Below, piece by piece: positions 32,657 to 41,676 of a DNA stretch of 64,000 nucleotides. Position numbers and translations under genes: made by a program. The stretch's first letter is position 1. Each line of letters begins with the position of its first letter. Under the pieces are notes generated by a model. That model did no database searches, was not told the DNA's origin, and saw only the letters and a list, made by a program, of their open reading frames with translations. Origin of the DNA: Pseudomonas nitroreducens TX1. GTDB taxonomy: Bacteria; Pseudomonadota; Gammaproteobacteria; Pseudomonadales; Pseudomonadaceae. The stretch is taken from NCBI RefSeq assembly GCF_000313755.1, contig NZ_AMZB01000108.1:1-64000 (forward strand). The letters run 5' to 3'.

Positions 32657-33823
32657 TCAGGGGCGCAGGATGACCTTGCGGCAATCCTCCAGCTTGCGGT
32701 TGAAGATGTCGTAGCCCTGGGCGGCTTCGTCCAGCGTCATGCGGTGGGTGATGATTTCCTCGGGGCGCAGGCTGCCCTCGTTGATCGCCTCCAGCAGTTT
32801 TGGCAGCAAGGGTTGTACATGGGTCTGGCCCATCCTGAAGGTGAGCCCCTTGTCGAACGCATCGCCGAACAAAAAGCCGTGGATGAAGCCGGCATACACA
32901 CCCGGCACGCTGACCGTGCCGCCACGTCGCACCGCCGCGATGCACTGGCGCAGCGCCTTGCCGCTGCTGGTCTCGACCTTCAGCGCGGTAAGGACCGTCT
33001 CGGTCGTGCTGCCCTTGGCCTCGAAGCCCACGGCATCTATCACCGCGTCGACCCCGCGATGCCCGGGCGTCTGCGAGATGATGGTCGCCGCCGGGTCGTC
33101 ATCGATGTCGAAGTTGATGGCAATGGCGCCGTAGGTCTGCTCGGCGAAATGCAGCCGGTAGGCGTGGTGATCGACCATGAAGATCCGCTCGGCGCCCAGC
33201 ATCCGCGCACAGGCGGCAGCCATCAGCCCGACCGGGCCCGCGCCGTAGATCGCCACGCTGCTGCCGGGGCCGACGCCGGCATTGATCACCGCCTGGTAGC
33301 CGGTGGGCAGGATGTCGGTGAGGAACAGCACGCGTTCATCGTCGAGGATGTCCGGCACCACGAAGGGCCCGGCATTGGCCTTGGGCACCCGCACATATTC
33401 CGCCTGGCCGCCGGGCACGCCGCCGTAGAGGTGGCTGTAGCCGAACAACGCCGCGCCGGGTGGAATCTGCTTCTTGTTGAGGATCGCGCCGCGCCCGTCG
33501 TTGGTGGTTTCGCAGGCCGCGTGCAGGTTCATCTGACAGAAGAAGCACTGCCCGCAGGCGATGACGAAGGGGATGATGACCCTGTCGCCCGGCTGCACGG
33601 CGGTGACGCCGCTGCCGACTTCCTCGACTATGCCCATGAACTCGTGGCCGAGGATGTCGCCGCTTTCCACCCTGGGGATCTTGCCGCGGTAGAGGTGCAG
33701 GTCCGAGCCGCAGATCGCGGTGGCGGTGACCTTGAGAATGATGTCGTCCGCTTCCTTGAGGACCGGGTCGGGTACATTGTCGACGCGTACGTCGTGGCTG
33801 CCGTGGTAGGTCAGTGCTCGCAT
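32657..33823 (-). CDS. Zinc-dependent alcohol dehydrogenase (FDH-like MDR family)
   Basis: The 388-residue medium-chain dehydrogenase has catalytic zinc ligands in [13 protein letters not shown] (Cys) and [14 protein letters not shown] (His-Glu). The structural-zinc type region reads [17 protein letters not shown], with four Cys. The Rossmann fold has [20 protein letters not shown]. It resembles glutathione-independent formaldehyde dehydrogenase-like enzymes; substrate is uncertain. AGGAG lies 6 nt before the ATG at 33823. The upstream region carries a GAAC-N18-TC motif that reads on both strands (33935-33958). Confidence 0.88.
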   Translation of the reverse strand: MRALTYHGSHDVRVDNVPDPVLKEADDIILKVTATAICGSDLHLYRGKIPRVESGDILGHEFMGIVEEVGSGVTAVQPGDRVIIPFVIACGQCFFCQMNLHAACETTNDGRGAILNKKQIPPGAALFGYSHLYGGVPGGQAEYVRVPKANAGPFVVPDILDDERVLFLTDILPTGYQAVINAGVGPGSSVAIYGAGPVGLMAAACARMLGAERIFMVDHHAYRLHFAEQTYGAIAINFDIDDDPAATIISQTPGHRGVDAVIDAVGFEAKGSTTETVLTALKVETSSGKALRQCIAAVRRGGTVSVPGVYAGFIHGFLFGDAFDKGLTFRMGQTHVQPLLPKLLEAINEGSLRPEEIITHRMTLDEAAQGYDIFNRKLEDCRKVILRP

Positions 33824-33932
33824 GAAAGTCTCCTGTCGCAGGCGACTGGGGAGTGCGCCTGCTCGGTGGGGAGGCGCGGGGCGCCCGGAGGAGGGACGTG
33901 CGGCCTGACATCGCAGCGCGCCCATGACTGCT

Positions 33933-33960
33933 GTGAACCACGGCCGGGACAGCTGTTCAG
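33933..33960 (-). promoter_or_regulatory. Candidate AlgU/ECF-type promoter for the alcohol dehydrogenase gene
   Basis: Minus strand: CTGAAC (33960-33955), spacer, TCACA, giving GAAC-N18-TC. The flanks (GAAGAAATCTGAACAGC and GTGGTTCACAG) recur almost exactly upstream of the DUF892 gene at 42213-42241. The site is about 110 nt from the start codon. Confidence 0.42.
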
Positions 33961-33996
33961 ATTTCTTCCCCGGCGGCGAGTCCGCTGGCAGCCGGG

Positions 33997-34515
33997 CTAG
34001 CTGATCTGCACCCACAGCGAGAACAGCGCCATGAGTCCCCAGAAGCCAGCGAACAGGAAGGGCGTGCGCCGCGAGAACAACAGTGACTTGTCGAAGCTAG
34101 CCCGGTCGGATTCCCGCTCGCTGAACAAGGGTGATTCGTCGTAGGCGCGGCCCATCTTCGGCTCGCTGCGCAGCAGTTGTGTCTGCTTGAAATGCCAGTG
34201 GTGGATGATGTCGGACGAAGCCTGGATGCCCGGCCAGGCATGCAGCGAGTTGACCAGCCCCAGCAGGGCCAGCAGGCCGGGAATCACCAGGGTGAACACC
34301 TCGCCCCAGGCCGGATTCAGGTTGGCCATGGACGAGGCATAGGCGATGACCAGGAACGACTGCGCGGTGAGGTAGGCGTTGGTCCGGCTGGACAGCATGC
34401 CCATCTCGTAGTGGATCTCGCGCCGGTAGAAATCCAGCCGCTCCTTGGGCGTGCCGAACATGTGGATGTTGTCGGGCTCCGGCTCTTCGCCTGGAGCGGT
34501 GATCAGCCGCGACAC
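33997..34515 (-). CDS. Hypothetical membrane protein, RipX-like
   Basis: The 172-residue product has a polar N-terminus ([20 protein letters not shown]), two TM helices around 50-66 and 74-92, a central cytoplasmic segment, and a final TM near 150-168. GTG at 34515 has GGAG upstream. The layout resembles small Pseudomonas integral membrane proteins of unknown function. It sits between the alcohol dehydrogenase gene and the gluconate dehydrogenase operon, 50 nt downstream of the latter's last gene in the transcription-opposite sense. Confidence 0.55.
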   Translation of the reverse strand: MSRLITAPGEEPEPDNIHMFGTPKERLDFYRREIHYEMGMLSSRTNAYLTAQSFLVIAYASSMANLNPAWGEVFTLVIPGLLALLGLVNSLHAWPGIQASSDIIHHWHFKQTQLLRSEPKMGRAYDESPLFSERESDRASFDKSLLFSRRTPFLFAGFWGLMALFSLWVQIS

Positions 34516-34565
34516 CGATAGGCTCCCTTGTTGTCATGGGTGGGATTGAGGTTTTCGCCCTGGCG

Positions 34566-35861
34566 TCAGGGAATGATCCCCACGGGGCTGACGATATGCC
34601 CGCTGGCAGGTTCCCTGCGGACCTTGCGCACCGCGTCGGCGTCGATGGGCGGCGCACCGTTGCCCCAGCTGTTGCGCACGAAGTTGGTCAGGTCGGCGAC
34701 CTGCTGGTCATCCAGGCGCCAGCCGAAGGGTGGCATGGTCAGGCTTGACGGCGCATGCTGCATGCCCGGCAACTTGCTGCCGCGCAGGATGATGTTGACG
34801 ACCGAGGTGGCGTCGGCGTCCTGCAGGACCGGGTTGCCGGCCAGCGCCGGGAAGGCATTCTTGTAGCCCTGGCCGTCGGTGCGATGGCAGGCGGCACAGT
34901 TGTCGATGTAAGCCGCCGCGCCGGGCTGGCTGTCATCGCCTTTCCAAAGTGCCTTGGCGACCGCGTCATCATACTGGTAGGGGCCCAGATTCGGCTCGCG
35001 GGGCGGCAGGGCGGCCAGGTACCTGGCGATGGCGCGCAGGTCGCTTTCGCTCAGGTGCTGGGTGCTGTGCCGGATGACCTCGGTCATCCCGCCGAAGACG
35101 GCGGTACGCTGGTTTCGCCCGCTGCGCAGGAAGGCCACCAGCTCATCCTCGCTCCAACTGCCCAGGCCGTGGCGGTTATCGCTGCGCAGGTTGCCCGCAA
35201 CCCAGCCTTCGAGCGGCGCGCCACCGGCGAGGAAGGCCTCGCCGCGCGCATCCAGCGCCTTTTCCTGCAGGGTGATGGCGCGCGGCGTATGGCATGCGCC
35301 GCAGTGGCCGAGCACTTCCACCAGGTACGCACCGCGCGCCTTAACGTCGTCCTGGCTGTCGCCGGGGCGGAAGTCTGCCACCTCCGGGGCGAACATCCAG
35401 CGCCACATCGCCAACGGCCAGCGCATGGACAGCGGCCAGGGAATCTCGCTGTCGCGGTTGGCCTGCTTGACCGCCGGCACACCCTGCATGAAGTAGGCGT
35501 AGAGCGCCTGCATGTCGTCGTCGGTGATGCGTGCGTAGGAAGGGAAGGGCATGGCGGGGTACAGCGATCCGCTGCGCTTGCCCACGCCATGGCGAACGGC
35601 CTGGTCGAAATCCTCGAAGCTGTAGTCACCGATGCCGGTGTCACGGTCCGGCGTGATGTTGGTGGAGTAGATCGCGCCGATCGGCGTCTGCATCGTCAGG
35701 CCGCCGGCGAACGGTTTGCCGTCGGGCGCCGTGTGGCAGGCGACGCAGTCGGCCGCGCGGGCCAGGTATGCGCCCCGTCGTACCGGTTCTGCGCGGGAAT
35801 CGGTTTCGGCTTGTGCGAGGTTCGCGGCGATCAGCAGCAGGAGTACCAGCGGCCCTTTCAT
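34566..35861 (-). CDS. Gluconate 2-dehydrogenase, triheme cytochrome c subunit
   Basis: The 431-residue product has a Sec signal peptide (1-18, ending NLAQA) and three heme c motifs: CVACH near residue 37, CGACH near 185 and CAACH near 320. This is the layout of membrane-bound gluconate or 2-ketogluconate dehydrogenase cytochrome subunits. It accepts electrons from the flavoprotein and passes them to ubiquinone at the periplasmic face. AGGAG precedes the ATG at 35861. It is the third gene of a gamma-FAD-cytochrome unit. Confidence 0.9.
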   Translation of the reverse strand: MKGPLVLLLLIAANLAQAETDSRAEPVRRGAYLARAADCVACHTAPDGKPFAGGLTMQTPIGAIYSTNITPDRDTGIGDYSFEDFDQAVRHGVGKRSGSLYPAMPFPSYARITDDDMQALYAYFMQGVPAVKQANRDSEIPWPLSMRWPLAMWRWMFAPEVADFRPGDSQDDVKARGAYLVEVLGHCGACHTPRAITLQEKALDARGEAFLAGGAPLEGWVAGNLRSDNRHGLGSWSEDELVAFLRSGRNQRTAVFGGMTEVIRHSTQHLSESDLRAIARYLAALPPREPNLGPYQYDDAVAKALWKGDDSQPGAAAYIDNCAACHRTDGQGYKNAFPALAGNPVLQDADATSVVNIILRGSKLPGMQHAPSSLTMPPFGWRLDDQQVADLTNFVRNSWGNGAPPIDADAVRKVRREPASGHIVSPVGIIP

Positions 35862-35875
35862 GTCGGTCTCCTGTC

Positions 35876-37660
35876 CTAGGCCTGCACCAGCGGGCCGGGG
35901 TTCTTCAGGTACTGCTCGCGGATTGCCCGTGCCGACCAGTAGGTGAGGGCGGCCACCAACCCGGTGGGGTTGTAGCCCAGGCCCTGGGGAAAGGCCGACG
36001 CGCCGACCACGAAGACGTTGGGCACGTCCCAGCTCTGCAGGTAGCGGTTGAGCGCACTGGTGCGCGGCGACTCGCCCATGATCACGCCGCCGTTCAGGTG
36101 GGTGGTCTGGTAGGCCGTGGTGTTGAAGTGGTCGCCCGGCTTCTTGCCGATGATCATCAGTTGCCTGGGATCCATCGCTTTGGCGATGGCCTGCATCTTC
36201 TCCACCATGAACTGGTTCATGCGGATGTCGTTCTCCTGCCAGTCGAAGGTCATGCGCAGTAGCGGCATGCCGAAGGCGTCGCGGTAAGTCGGGTCGAGGT
36301 CCAGGTAATTGCCACGGTAGGACTGGTGCGCGCCGTGGGAGTCCATGGACAGGTGGTGGGTGTAGGAGGTCGCGGCGGCGGCCTTCCACGCCGTGCCCCA
36401 GCCAGGCGTGCCCGGCGGCACGGTGATGCCGGAGATGGGCTTGGTGCCGGCCTGGTTGACCCAGAAGGGGGAGCCGCCGACGAAACCGTGGGGGCCGTGG
36501 TCGAAGTTGTCGGCGTTGAAATCGTCCACGCCGACGCCCGCGCCGCCTGCTCCGACGAAGGGATTGGTGAAGGTATCGGTATCGAAGAAGGCCTTGATGG
36601 TGGCCATGTTCTGGTAGGCGAAGTTCTTGCCGATCACCCCTTCGCCGGTGCGCGGGTCGTAGGGCTTGCCGATGCCCGAGAGCAGCATCAGGCGCACGTT
36701 GTGCAACTGGAAGGCGCCGACTATCACCAGGTCCGCTGCCTGCACCGTCTCCGCGCCCTGGGCGTCGATGTAGGTCACGCCGGTGGCGCGGCGCTTGCTG
36801 GCATCGAGATTGACCTTGAGCACATGGGAATTGGGCCGCAGCTCGAAGTTCGGCACCTGGCGCAGCGCCGGCAGGATATTCAGGTTCGGCGAGGCCTTGG
36901 AGTACATGTAGCAGACGTAGCCGCTGCAGAAGCCGCAGAAGTTGCACGGGCCCATCTGCGCGCCGTAGGGGTTGACGTAGGGCCCGCTGGTGTTGGCCGA
37001 CGGCAGGTCGTAGGGGTGGTAACCGACCTCGCTGGCGGCCTTGTCGAACAGCTGTGCGGAGAAGGTGCGCTTCTGCGCCGGCAGCGGGAAGTGGTCGGAT
37101 CGGTCGGCCGCGAAACGGTTGCCGCCCTTGCCCTCGCCGATGACCTCGCCCTTCACCGACCAGGGACTGCCGGACGTGCCGAAGACCTTCTCGGCAAAAT
37201 CGAAGTACGGCTCCAGTTCGTCATAGCTGACGCCGAAATCCTGGATGGTCATGCCCTCGGGAATGAAAGCCTTGCCGTAGCGCTCCTCGTAATGGCTGCG
37301 CAGGCGCAGCTCTACCGGGTCGACGCGAAAGTGCACGCCGGACCAGTGCAGCCCCGCGCCACCAACGCCGTTGCCGGGCAGGAACACGCCCAGTTGCCGG
37401 TAGGGCAGCGCGGTGTCGTTGACCGTGTGGCGCACGGTGAGGGTTTCCTTGGCAAGGTTCTGGAACAGCTTCTTGCGGATGCTGTAGGTGAGTTCGTCGA
37501 TCACCTGGGGGTAGGAGCCGTCCGGGTAGCTGTCCTGCATCGGCCCGCGCTCCAGGGCGACCACGTTGAGCCCGGCCTCGGTCAGTTCCTTGGCCATGAT
37601 GGCGCCTGTCCAGCCGAAGCCGACTATCACCACGTCGGCCTTCTTCATCGTCTTCGCCAT
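35876..37660 (-). CDS. Gluconate 2-dehydrogenase FAD (GMC-type) subunit
   Basis: The 594-residue GMC oxidoreductase has ADVVIVGFGWTGAIMAKELT and NVVALERGP as the ADP-binding fold, GNGVGGAGLHWSGVHFRVDP, and a C-terminal HLNGGVIMGESPRTSALN then FVVGASAFPQGLGYNPTG. The MGPCNFCGFCSGYVCYMYSK segment is Cys-rich and could hold a 3Fe-4S cluster as in related dehydrogenases. It oxidises a sugar acid such as D-gluconate in the periplasm; exact substrate is uncertain. The start at ATG 37660 has GGAGG eight bases upstream; an in-frame TTG at 37666 is less likely. It begins 2 nt after the gamma subunit stop. Confidence 0.88.
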   Translation of the reverse strand: MAKTMKKADVVIVGFGWTGAIMAKELTEAGLNVVALERGPMQDSYPDGSYPQVIDELTYSIRKKLFQNLAKETLTVRHTVNDTALPYRQLGVFLPGNGVGGAGLHWSGVHFRVDPVELRLRSHYEERYGKAFIPEGMTIQDFGVSYDELEPYFDFAEKVFGTSGSPWSVKGEVIGEGKGGNRFAADRSDHFPLPAQKRTFSAQLFDKAASEVGYHPYDLPSANTSGPYVNPYGAQMGPCNFCGFCSGYVCYMYSKASPNLNILPALRQVPNFELRPNSHVLKVNLDASKRRATGVTYIDAQGAETVQAADLVIVGAFQLHNVRLMLLSGIGKPYDPRTGEGVIGKNFAYQNMATIKAFFDTDTFTNPFVGAGGAGVGVDDFNADNFDHGPHGFVGGSPFWVNQAGTKPISGITVPPGTPGWGTAWKAAAATSYTHHLSMDSHGAHQSYRGNYLDLDPTYRDAFGMPLLRMTFDWQENDIRMNQFMVEKMQAIAKAMDPRQLMIIGKKPGDHFNTTAYQTTHLNGGVIMGESPRTSALNRYLQSWDVPNVFVVGASAFPQGLGYNPTGLVAALTYWSARAIREQYLKNPGPLVQA

Positions 37661-37662
37661 GC

Positions 37663-38355
37663 TCAACCCCTCCGGCCGTCAAGGGATACGGGCGGATAGG
37701 CATAGCGCTCGCCGCGCTCGATCCAGTCCATGAAGTCGGCGCGGGCGCCGGGGAAGCCCACCAGCTTCCAGCCGACCATGCCGCGATTGCCGCCGTGTAC
37801 CGGGTCGCAGAAGAAGCCTTCGCGGGTCAGTTGCAGCAGGGCGGAGAAGAACGCCGAAGCGGGCACGCCCTCGAAATCCACCTTGCCCGACTCGATCTCG
37901 CGCAGTAACGCTTCCTGCTCCTGGGTCTTGAGCGAGGCGAAAGCCCGGCCGTGCCGCGATTGCGCCAGCGCGTCGCTCTGGCCGATGCCCTGGCGCACCA
38001 GTTGCTGGAGGTTCAGGCGCAGCTGGTAACCCATGCTGGCGGGCGCCTGCTCATCGAACGGGCCCTGCATGTACCACTGCTCCCCTGCGGCGTAGGGCGT
38101 CTGCATTTGCCGGTCGATGTACTCCGGCACACCCGCTTCCAGCGCACCGGGGCCGAGCTGGTCGGCGGGGATCAGGCGCGCCACGGCGGCCTGCAGGAAG
38201 CTCCACTCCGGCGGCGAGAAAAACGTCGGCTTGTAGTCCGGCGCGCTGTCGCCGGCGGCGAGCAACGGCACGCTGGTACCCAGGGAGACCACCGGGATGA
38301 GCGTCAGCGAATGACGCAGAAAGGCACGGCGGCCCTGATCAGGAAGATCGGACAT
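37663..38355 (-). CDS. Gluconate 2-dehydrogenase subunit 3 (gamma), Tat-exported
   Basis: The 230-residue product has a twin-arginine leader (GRRAFLRHSLTLIPVVSLG) and the gluconate dehydrogenase subunit 3 domain: FSPPEWSFLQAAVARLIPAD, LGPGALEAGVPEYIDRQM and FFCDPVHGGNRGMVGWKLVG. The subunit has no signal-bearing partner except the cytochrome; it carries the folded flavoprotein out through Tat. It is first in the operon. A GAAC-N19-TC candidate promoter lies at 38411-38435 on this strand. Confidence 0.9.
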   Translation of the reverse strand: MSDLPDQGRRAFLRHSLTLIPVVSLGTSVPLLAAGDSAPDYKPTFFSPPEWSFLQAAVARLIPADQLGPGALEAGVPEYIDRQMQTPYAAGEQWYMQGPFDEQAPASMGYQLRLNLQQLVRQGIGQSDALAQSRHGRAFASLKTQEQEALLREIESGKVDFEGVPASAFFSALLQLTREGFFCDPVHGGNRGMVGWKLVGFPGARADFMDWIERGERYAYPPVSLDGRRG

Positions 38356-38567
38356 GCTGAAAAAACCTCCGCAGGCGTACAGATGGCGGCAACGGCCGGC
38401 ATACAGGTGCGAAGGATTGTGGTGGGGGAAAGTTCAGCGAGTTCGATGAACGGGCACGGCCGCAATGCTTGCCGTACGGCACTCGGGATTCGGCGTGCGG
38501 ATCGAGCGGGCAACGTTCGCGCCCGTGAAGCGCCGCCAGCCTCCATGCACCAGGGCGCAACAGCGGC

Positions 38568-38690
38568 GCAAAAAAATGCCCTCGCAAGCGAGGGCAGGAG
38601 ACATGGAGAAGACGCCACCTTCAACCTAGCAGGTTGGCGGGCACAGCGAAGGATCGTCCTGTGCTAGGCCGCTGCGCTGCGCGGCATATG
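38568..38690 (-). ncRNA. Candidate structured RNA element, copy 2, with terminator
   Basis: Minus strand: hairpin GCCGC...GCGGC with CTAG (38664-38690), hairpin GCACAG...CTGTGC, hairpin AACCT-GCT-AGGTT, then terminator TGCCCTCGC/GCGAGGGCA (38577-38596) followed by TTTTTTT. It is homologous, gap-free, to the element at 22591-22714. No annotated minus-strand gene ends here: the region to the right is the upstream region of the plus-strand oxidase operon. The terminator therefore implies a transcript starting between about 38690 and 38850. Confidence 0.5.
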
Positions 38691-38856
38691 CCGATGCCAG
38701 GGCAACGCAGCGCGCCGGGCTCGGCCAACCCGAGCCCCTCGTCAATTGTCCTGAACCAATGCACATAGCCTTGCTCCCAGCCGAATACGCCCTGGCGACC
38801 TGGCCGCTGCGCGAGCGCGGCCGGCAGGCGGCTCCCGCAACCCGAGAGGCTTCGCG

Positions 38857-40266
38857 ATGAACCTGGAATCATTGGACCTGGCGCGGCTGCAGTTCGCCTT
38901 CACCGTGTCCTTTCATATTCTTTTTCCGGCCATCACCATTGGCCTGGCGAGCTATCTCGCCGTGCTCGAAGGCCTCTGGCTGCGCACCAAGGAAGAGGTC
39001 TACCGCGACCTCTATCACTTCTGGTCGAAGATATTCGCCGTCAACTTCGGCATGGGCGTAGTGTCCGGCCTGGTCATGGCCTACCAGTTCGGCACCAACT
39101 GGAGCGGGTTCTCGGCCTTCGCCGGGAGCATCACCGGGCCGCTGCTGACCTACGAAGTGCTCACCGCGTTCTTCCTCGAAGCGGGTTTCCTCGGCGTGAT
39201 GCTCTTCGGCTGGCACAAGGTCGGGCCGGGATTGCACTTCTTCGCCACGATCATGGTCGCCGTCGGCACGCTGGTCTCGACCTTCTGGATTCTCGCCTCC
39301 AACAGCTGGATGCACACGCCCCAAGGCCACGAGATAGTCGACGGCCGGGTGGTCCCGGCGGACTGGCTGGCGGTGATCTTCAACCCCTCGTTCCCGTATC
39401 GCCTGGTACACATGAGCATCGCCGCATTTCTCGCCACGGCCTTCTTCGTCGGGGCCTCGGGCGCCTGGCACCTGCTGCGGGGACGCAACACACCGGCAAT
39501 GCGCAAGATGTTTTCCATGGCCATGTGGATGGCTTTGCTGGTGGCCCCGGTGCAGGCCCTGGTGGGGGACGCCCACGGCCTCAATACCCTGGAGCACCAG
39601 CCGGCGAAGATCGCGGCCATCGAAGGCCACTGGGACAACACTGAGGGCGGGCCGAGCCCGCTGATCCTGATCGGCTGGCCGGACATGCAGCGCGAGGAAA
39701 CCCGCTTCAAGGTCGAGCTGCCCGTACTCGGCAGTCTCATCCTGCGGCACAGCACCCGTGAGCCGATCCCGGCGCTGAAGGACTTTCCGCGGGAGGACCG
39801 GCCCAACTCGACGGTGATCTTCTGGACCTTCCGCCTGATGGTCGGCCTGGGCTTGCTGATGATCTTCGTTGGGTTGTGCAGCCTGTGGCTGCGCTGGCGC
39901 GGCCGGCTGTTCGACAGCCGGCCCTTCCTGCACCTGGTGCTGTGGATGGGGCCGTCGGGCCTGGTGGCGCTGCTGGCCGGCTGGGTCACCACCGAGATGG
40001 GGCGACAACCCTGGGTGGTGTACGGGCTGATGCGCACCAGCGAAGGCGTATCGGCCCATGGCGCAGCCCAACTGGGCTTCACCTTGGCGATGTTCGTGGC
40101 CGTGTACTTCGCCGTGTTCGGGGTCGGCTTCGCCTACCTGTTGCGCCTGGTGCGCAAGGGCCCGCAGGCCGCCGAGGGCCAGACGCCCAGCGCTGGCGGG
40201 GCAGGGCAGCAGAGGACGCCAGCGCGGCCGCTGTCCGCCGCCGGCAACCCCGGCGACGCTTCCTAA
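38857..40266 (+). CDS. cioA: Cyanide-insensitive terminal oxidase subunit I
   Basis: The 469-residue cytochrome bd-type quinol oxidase subunit I has MNLESLDLARLQFAFTVSFH with the heme ligand His, GMGVVSGLVMAYQFGTNW and ITGPLLTYEVLTAFFLEAGF. The WVTTEMGRQPWVVYGLMRT helix is also present. The short Q loop is of the CIO type, as in P. aeruginosa CioA, which resists cyanide. GAGAGG lies upstream of the ATG. The 500-nt upstream gap (38356-38856) contains candidate RNA element copy 2 and an imperfect Anr-like TTG-N8-CAA sequence (38746-38759). It forms an operon with subunit II. Confidence 0.92.
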   Translation: MNLESLDLARLQFAFTVSFHILFPAITIGLASYLAVLEGLWLRTKEEVYRDLYHFWSKIFAVNFGMGVVSGLVMAYQFGTNWSGFSAFAGSITGPLLTYEVLTAFFLEAGFLGVMLFGWHKVGPGLHFFATIMVAVGTLVSTFWILASNSWMHTPQGHEIVDGRVVPADWLAVIFNPSFPYRLVHMSIAAFLATAFFVGASGAWHLLRGRNTPAMRKMFSMAMWMALLVAPVQALVGDAHGLNTLEHQPAKIAAIEGHWDNTEGGPSPLILIGWPDMQREETRFKVELPVLGSLILRHSTREPIPALKDFPREDRPNSTVIFWTFRLMVGLGLLMIFVGLCSLWLRWRGRLFDSRPFLHLVLWMGPSGLVALLAGWVTTEMGRQPWVVYGLMRTSEGVSAHGAAQLGFTLAMFVAVYFAVFGVGFAYLLRLVRKGPQAAEGQTPSAGGAGQQRTPARPLSAAGNPGDAS

Positions 40267-40299
40267 GACATTCCACACGAACAGCACAGGAGCTGAACC

Positions 40300-41307
40300 A
40301 TGGGCATTGACCTTCCGCTGATCTGGGCGGTGATCATTATCTTCAGCGTGATGATGTACGTGGTCATGGACGGCTTCGACCTGGGCATCGGCATCCTCTA
40401 TCCGTTCTTCCCCGACCGCGCCGACCGCGATGTGATGATGAACACCGTGGCGCCGGTGTGGGACGGCAACGAAACCTGGCTGGTGCTCGGCGGCGCGGGA
40501 TTGTTCGGCGCCTTTCCGCTGGCTTATTCGGTGGTGTTGCCGGCGCTGTACCTGCCGCTGGTCCTGATGCTGGTGGGGTTGATCTTCCGCGGCGTGGCCT
40601 TCGAATTCCGCTTCAAGGCGAGGGAGGAAAAACGCCACCTCTGGGACAAGTCCTTCATCGTCGGCTCGTTGCTGGCGACCTTCTGCCAGGGCATGGTGCT
40701 GGGCACCTTCATCGACGGGCTCGAGGTGCGCGACGGGCGCTTTGCCGGCAGCGCCTTCGAATGGCTGGCGCCATTCCCGGTCTTCTGCGGGCTGGGCCTG
40801 GTGGTCGCCTACAGCCTGCTGGGCTGCACCTGGCTGATCCTCAAGACCGAGGGCAGGTTGCAGGCGCGCATGCATGAACTGGCGCGGCCGCTGGCTCTGG
40901 TGCTGCTGGCGGTGATCGGCATCGTCAGCCTGTGGACGCCCCTGACCCATCCGGCGATCGCCAGCCGCTGGTTCAGCCTGCCGAACGTCTTCCTGCTGTC
41001 GCCGGTGCCGTTGCTGGTGCTGCTGTGTTTCTGGATGCTGCTGCGCTCGGTGGCCCGTGACGATAATGCCAGGCCCTTCGTCCTGACCCTGGCGCTGATC
41101 TTCCTCGGTTACGCCGGATTGGGCATCAGCATCTGGCCGCACATCGTGCCGCCTTCGGTGACTATCCGGGACGCCGCCGCGCCACCCCAGAGCCAGGGCT
41201 TCATGCTGGTCGGCGCGCTGTTCATCATCCCGTTCATCCTGGGGTACACGGCGTGGAGCTACTACGTGTTCCGCGGCAAGACGACCGTGGAGAGTGGCTA
41301 TCACTGA
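40300..41307 (+). CDS. cioB: Cyanide-insensitive terminal oxidase subunit II
   Basis: The 335-residue CydB/CioB-type subunit has about eight TM helices: MMYVVMDGFDLGIGILYPFF, TVAPVWDGNETWLVLGGAGL and AYSVVLPALYLPLVLMLVGL. AGGAG lies 7 nt before the ATG. It follows cioA by 33 nt. It completes the quinol oxidase that can receive electrons from the neighbouring gluconate dehydrogenase through ubiquinone. No CydX-like small ORF is evident after it; instead a perfect 13-bp hairpin follows the stop. Confidence 0.92.
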   Translation: MGIDLPLIWAVIIIFSVMMYVVMDGFDLGIGILYPFFPDRADRDVMMNTVAPVWDGNETWLVLGGAGLFGAFPLAYSVVLPALYLPLVLMLVGLIFRGVAFEFRFKAREEKRHLWDKSFIVGSLLATFCQGMVLGTFIDGLEVRDGRFAGSAFEWLAPFPVFCGLGLVVAYSLLGCTWLILKTEGRLQARMHELARPLALVLLAVIGIVSLWTPLTHPAIASRWFSLPNVFLLSPVPLLVLLCFWMLLRSVARDDNARPFVLTLALIFLGYAGLGISIWPHIVPPSVTIRDAAAPPQSQGFMLVGALFIIPFILGYTAWSYYVFRGKTTVESGYH

Positions 41308-41318
41308 GCTTCCTGCCG

Positions 41319-41354
41319 CCAGGGCGCATGACGCTGGCGCCTCATGCGCCCTGG
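41319..41354. terminator. Perfect 13-bp hairpin after cioB
   Basis: CCAGGGCGCATGA and TCATGCGCCCTGG form a perfect 13-bp stem with a 10-nt loop, 11 nt after the cioB stop. No T-tract follows, so it may act as a transcript-stabilising or Rho-assisted end. Confidence 0.6.
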
Positions 41355-41379
41355 GGGCTGGAAGCGCAGGCCCGCGAAA

Positions 41380-41676
41380 CTAATCGGCGCGGTCCTGCTC
41401 TTCATTCCCCGACAGCAGGTTGCCGTGCCCCAGCCCGACCTCCCGGTTCGGCGAAACGCCGAACCGGCTCCAGATGCGCTCGTGGAAATAGAACGCAACG
41501 GTATTGCAGGCCGGCTCCACCAGGGCGATGAGCCCTCCGGTGAGGATCGAGCCGGTCAGCAGGTAGGCCACGCAAAAGGCAATGGAGAAGTGCAGCACGG
41601 CGAAGGTGCAGGTCTTGAGCAACGGCGCCGGCTTATCGGATGAACTGCAACACGCCGTGAACAGGCGTGAATTCAT
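41380..41676 (-). CDS. DUF2061 family membrane protein
   Basis: The 98-residue product has two TM helices and the DUF2061 signature: LKTCTFAVLHFSIAFCVAYL, then TGSILTGGLIALVEPACNT and VAFYFHERIW. The C-terminal 25 residues are polar. Function is unknown. It starts inside the stop of the DUF892 gene (ATGA overlap, 41673-41676), so the two are translated together. It converges on cioB. Confidence 0.8.
   Translation of the reverse strand: MNSRLFTACCSSSDKPAPLLKTCTFAVLHFSIAFCVAYLLTGSILTGGLIALVEPACNTVAFYFHERIWSRFGVSPNREVGLGHGNLLSGNEEQDRAD

Noticed and set aside
34566-36947. 793-codon minus-strand frame spanning the cytochrome gene and part of the flavoprotein gene
   Set aside because: The upstream half is out of frame with the GMC gene; the signal peptide and ribosome site place the cytochrome start at 35861.
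38746-38759. Anr/Fnr box upstream of cioA
   Set aside because: TTGTCCTGAACCAA matches only the outer TTG and CAA of TTGAT-N4-ATCAA. Too weak to list as a site, although Anr control of cioAB is known in P. aeruginosa.
38759-38860. 33-codon leader ORF overlapping the cioA start by ATGA
   Set aside because: No ribosome binding site and no conserved feature; the overlap alone is not enough.
38869-41304. 811-codon minus-strand frame opposite cioAB
   Set aside because: Low-complexity His/Gln/Arg-rich antisense translation of two clear oxidase genes.
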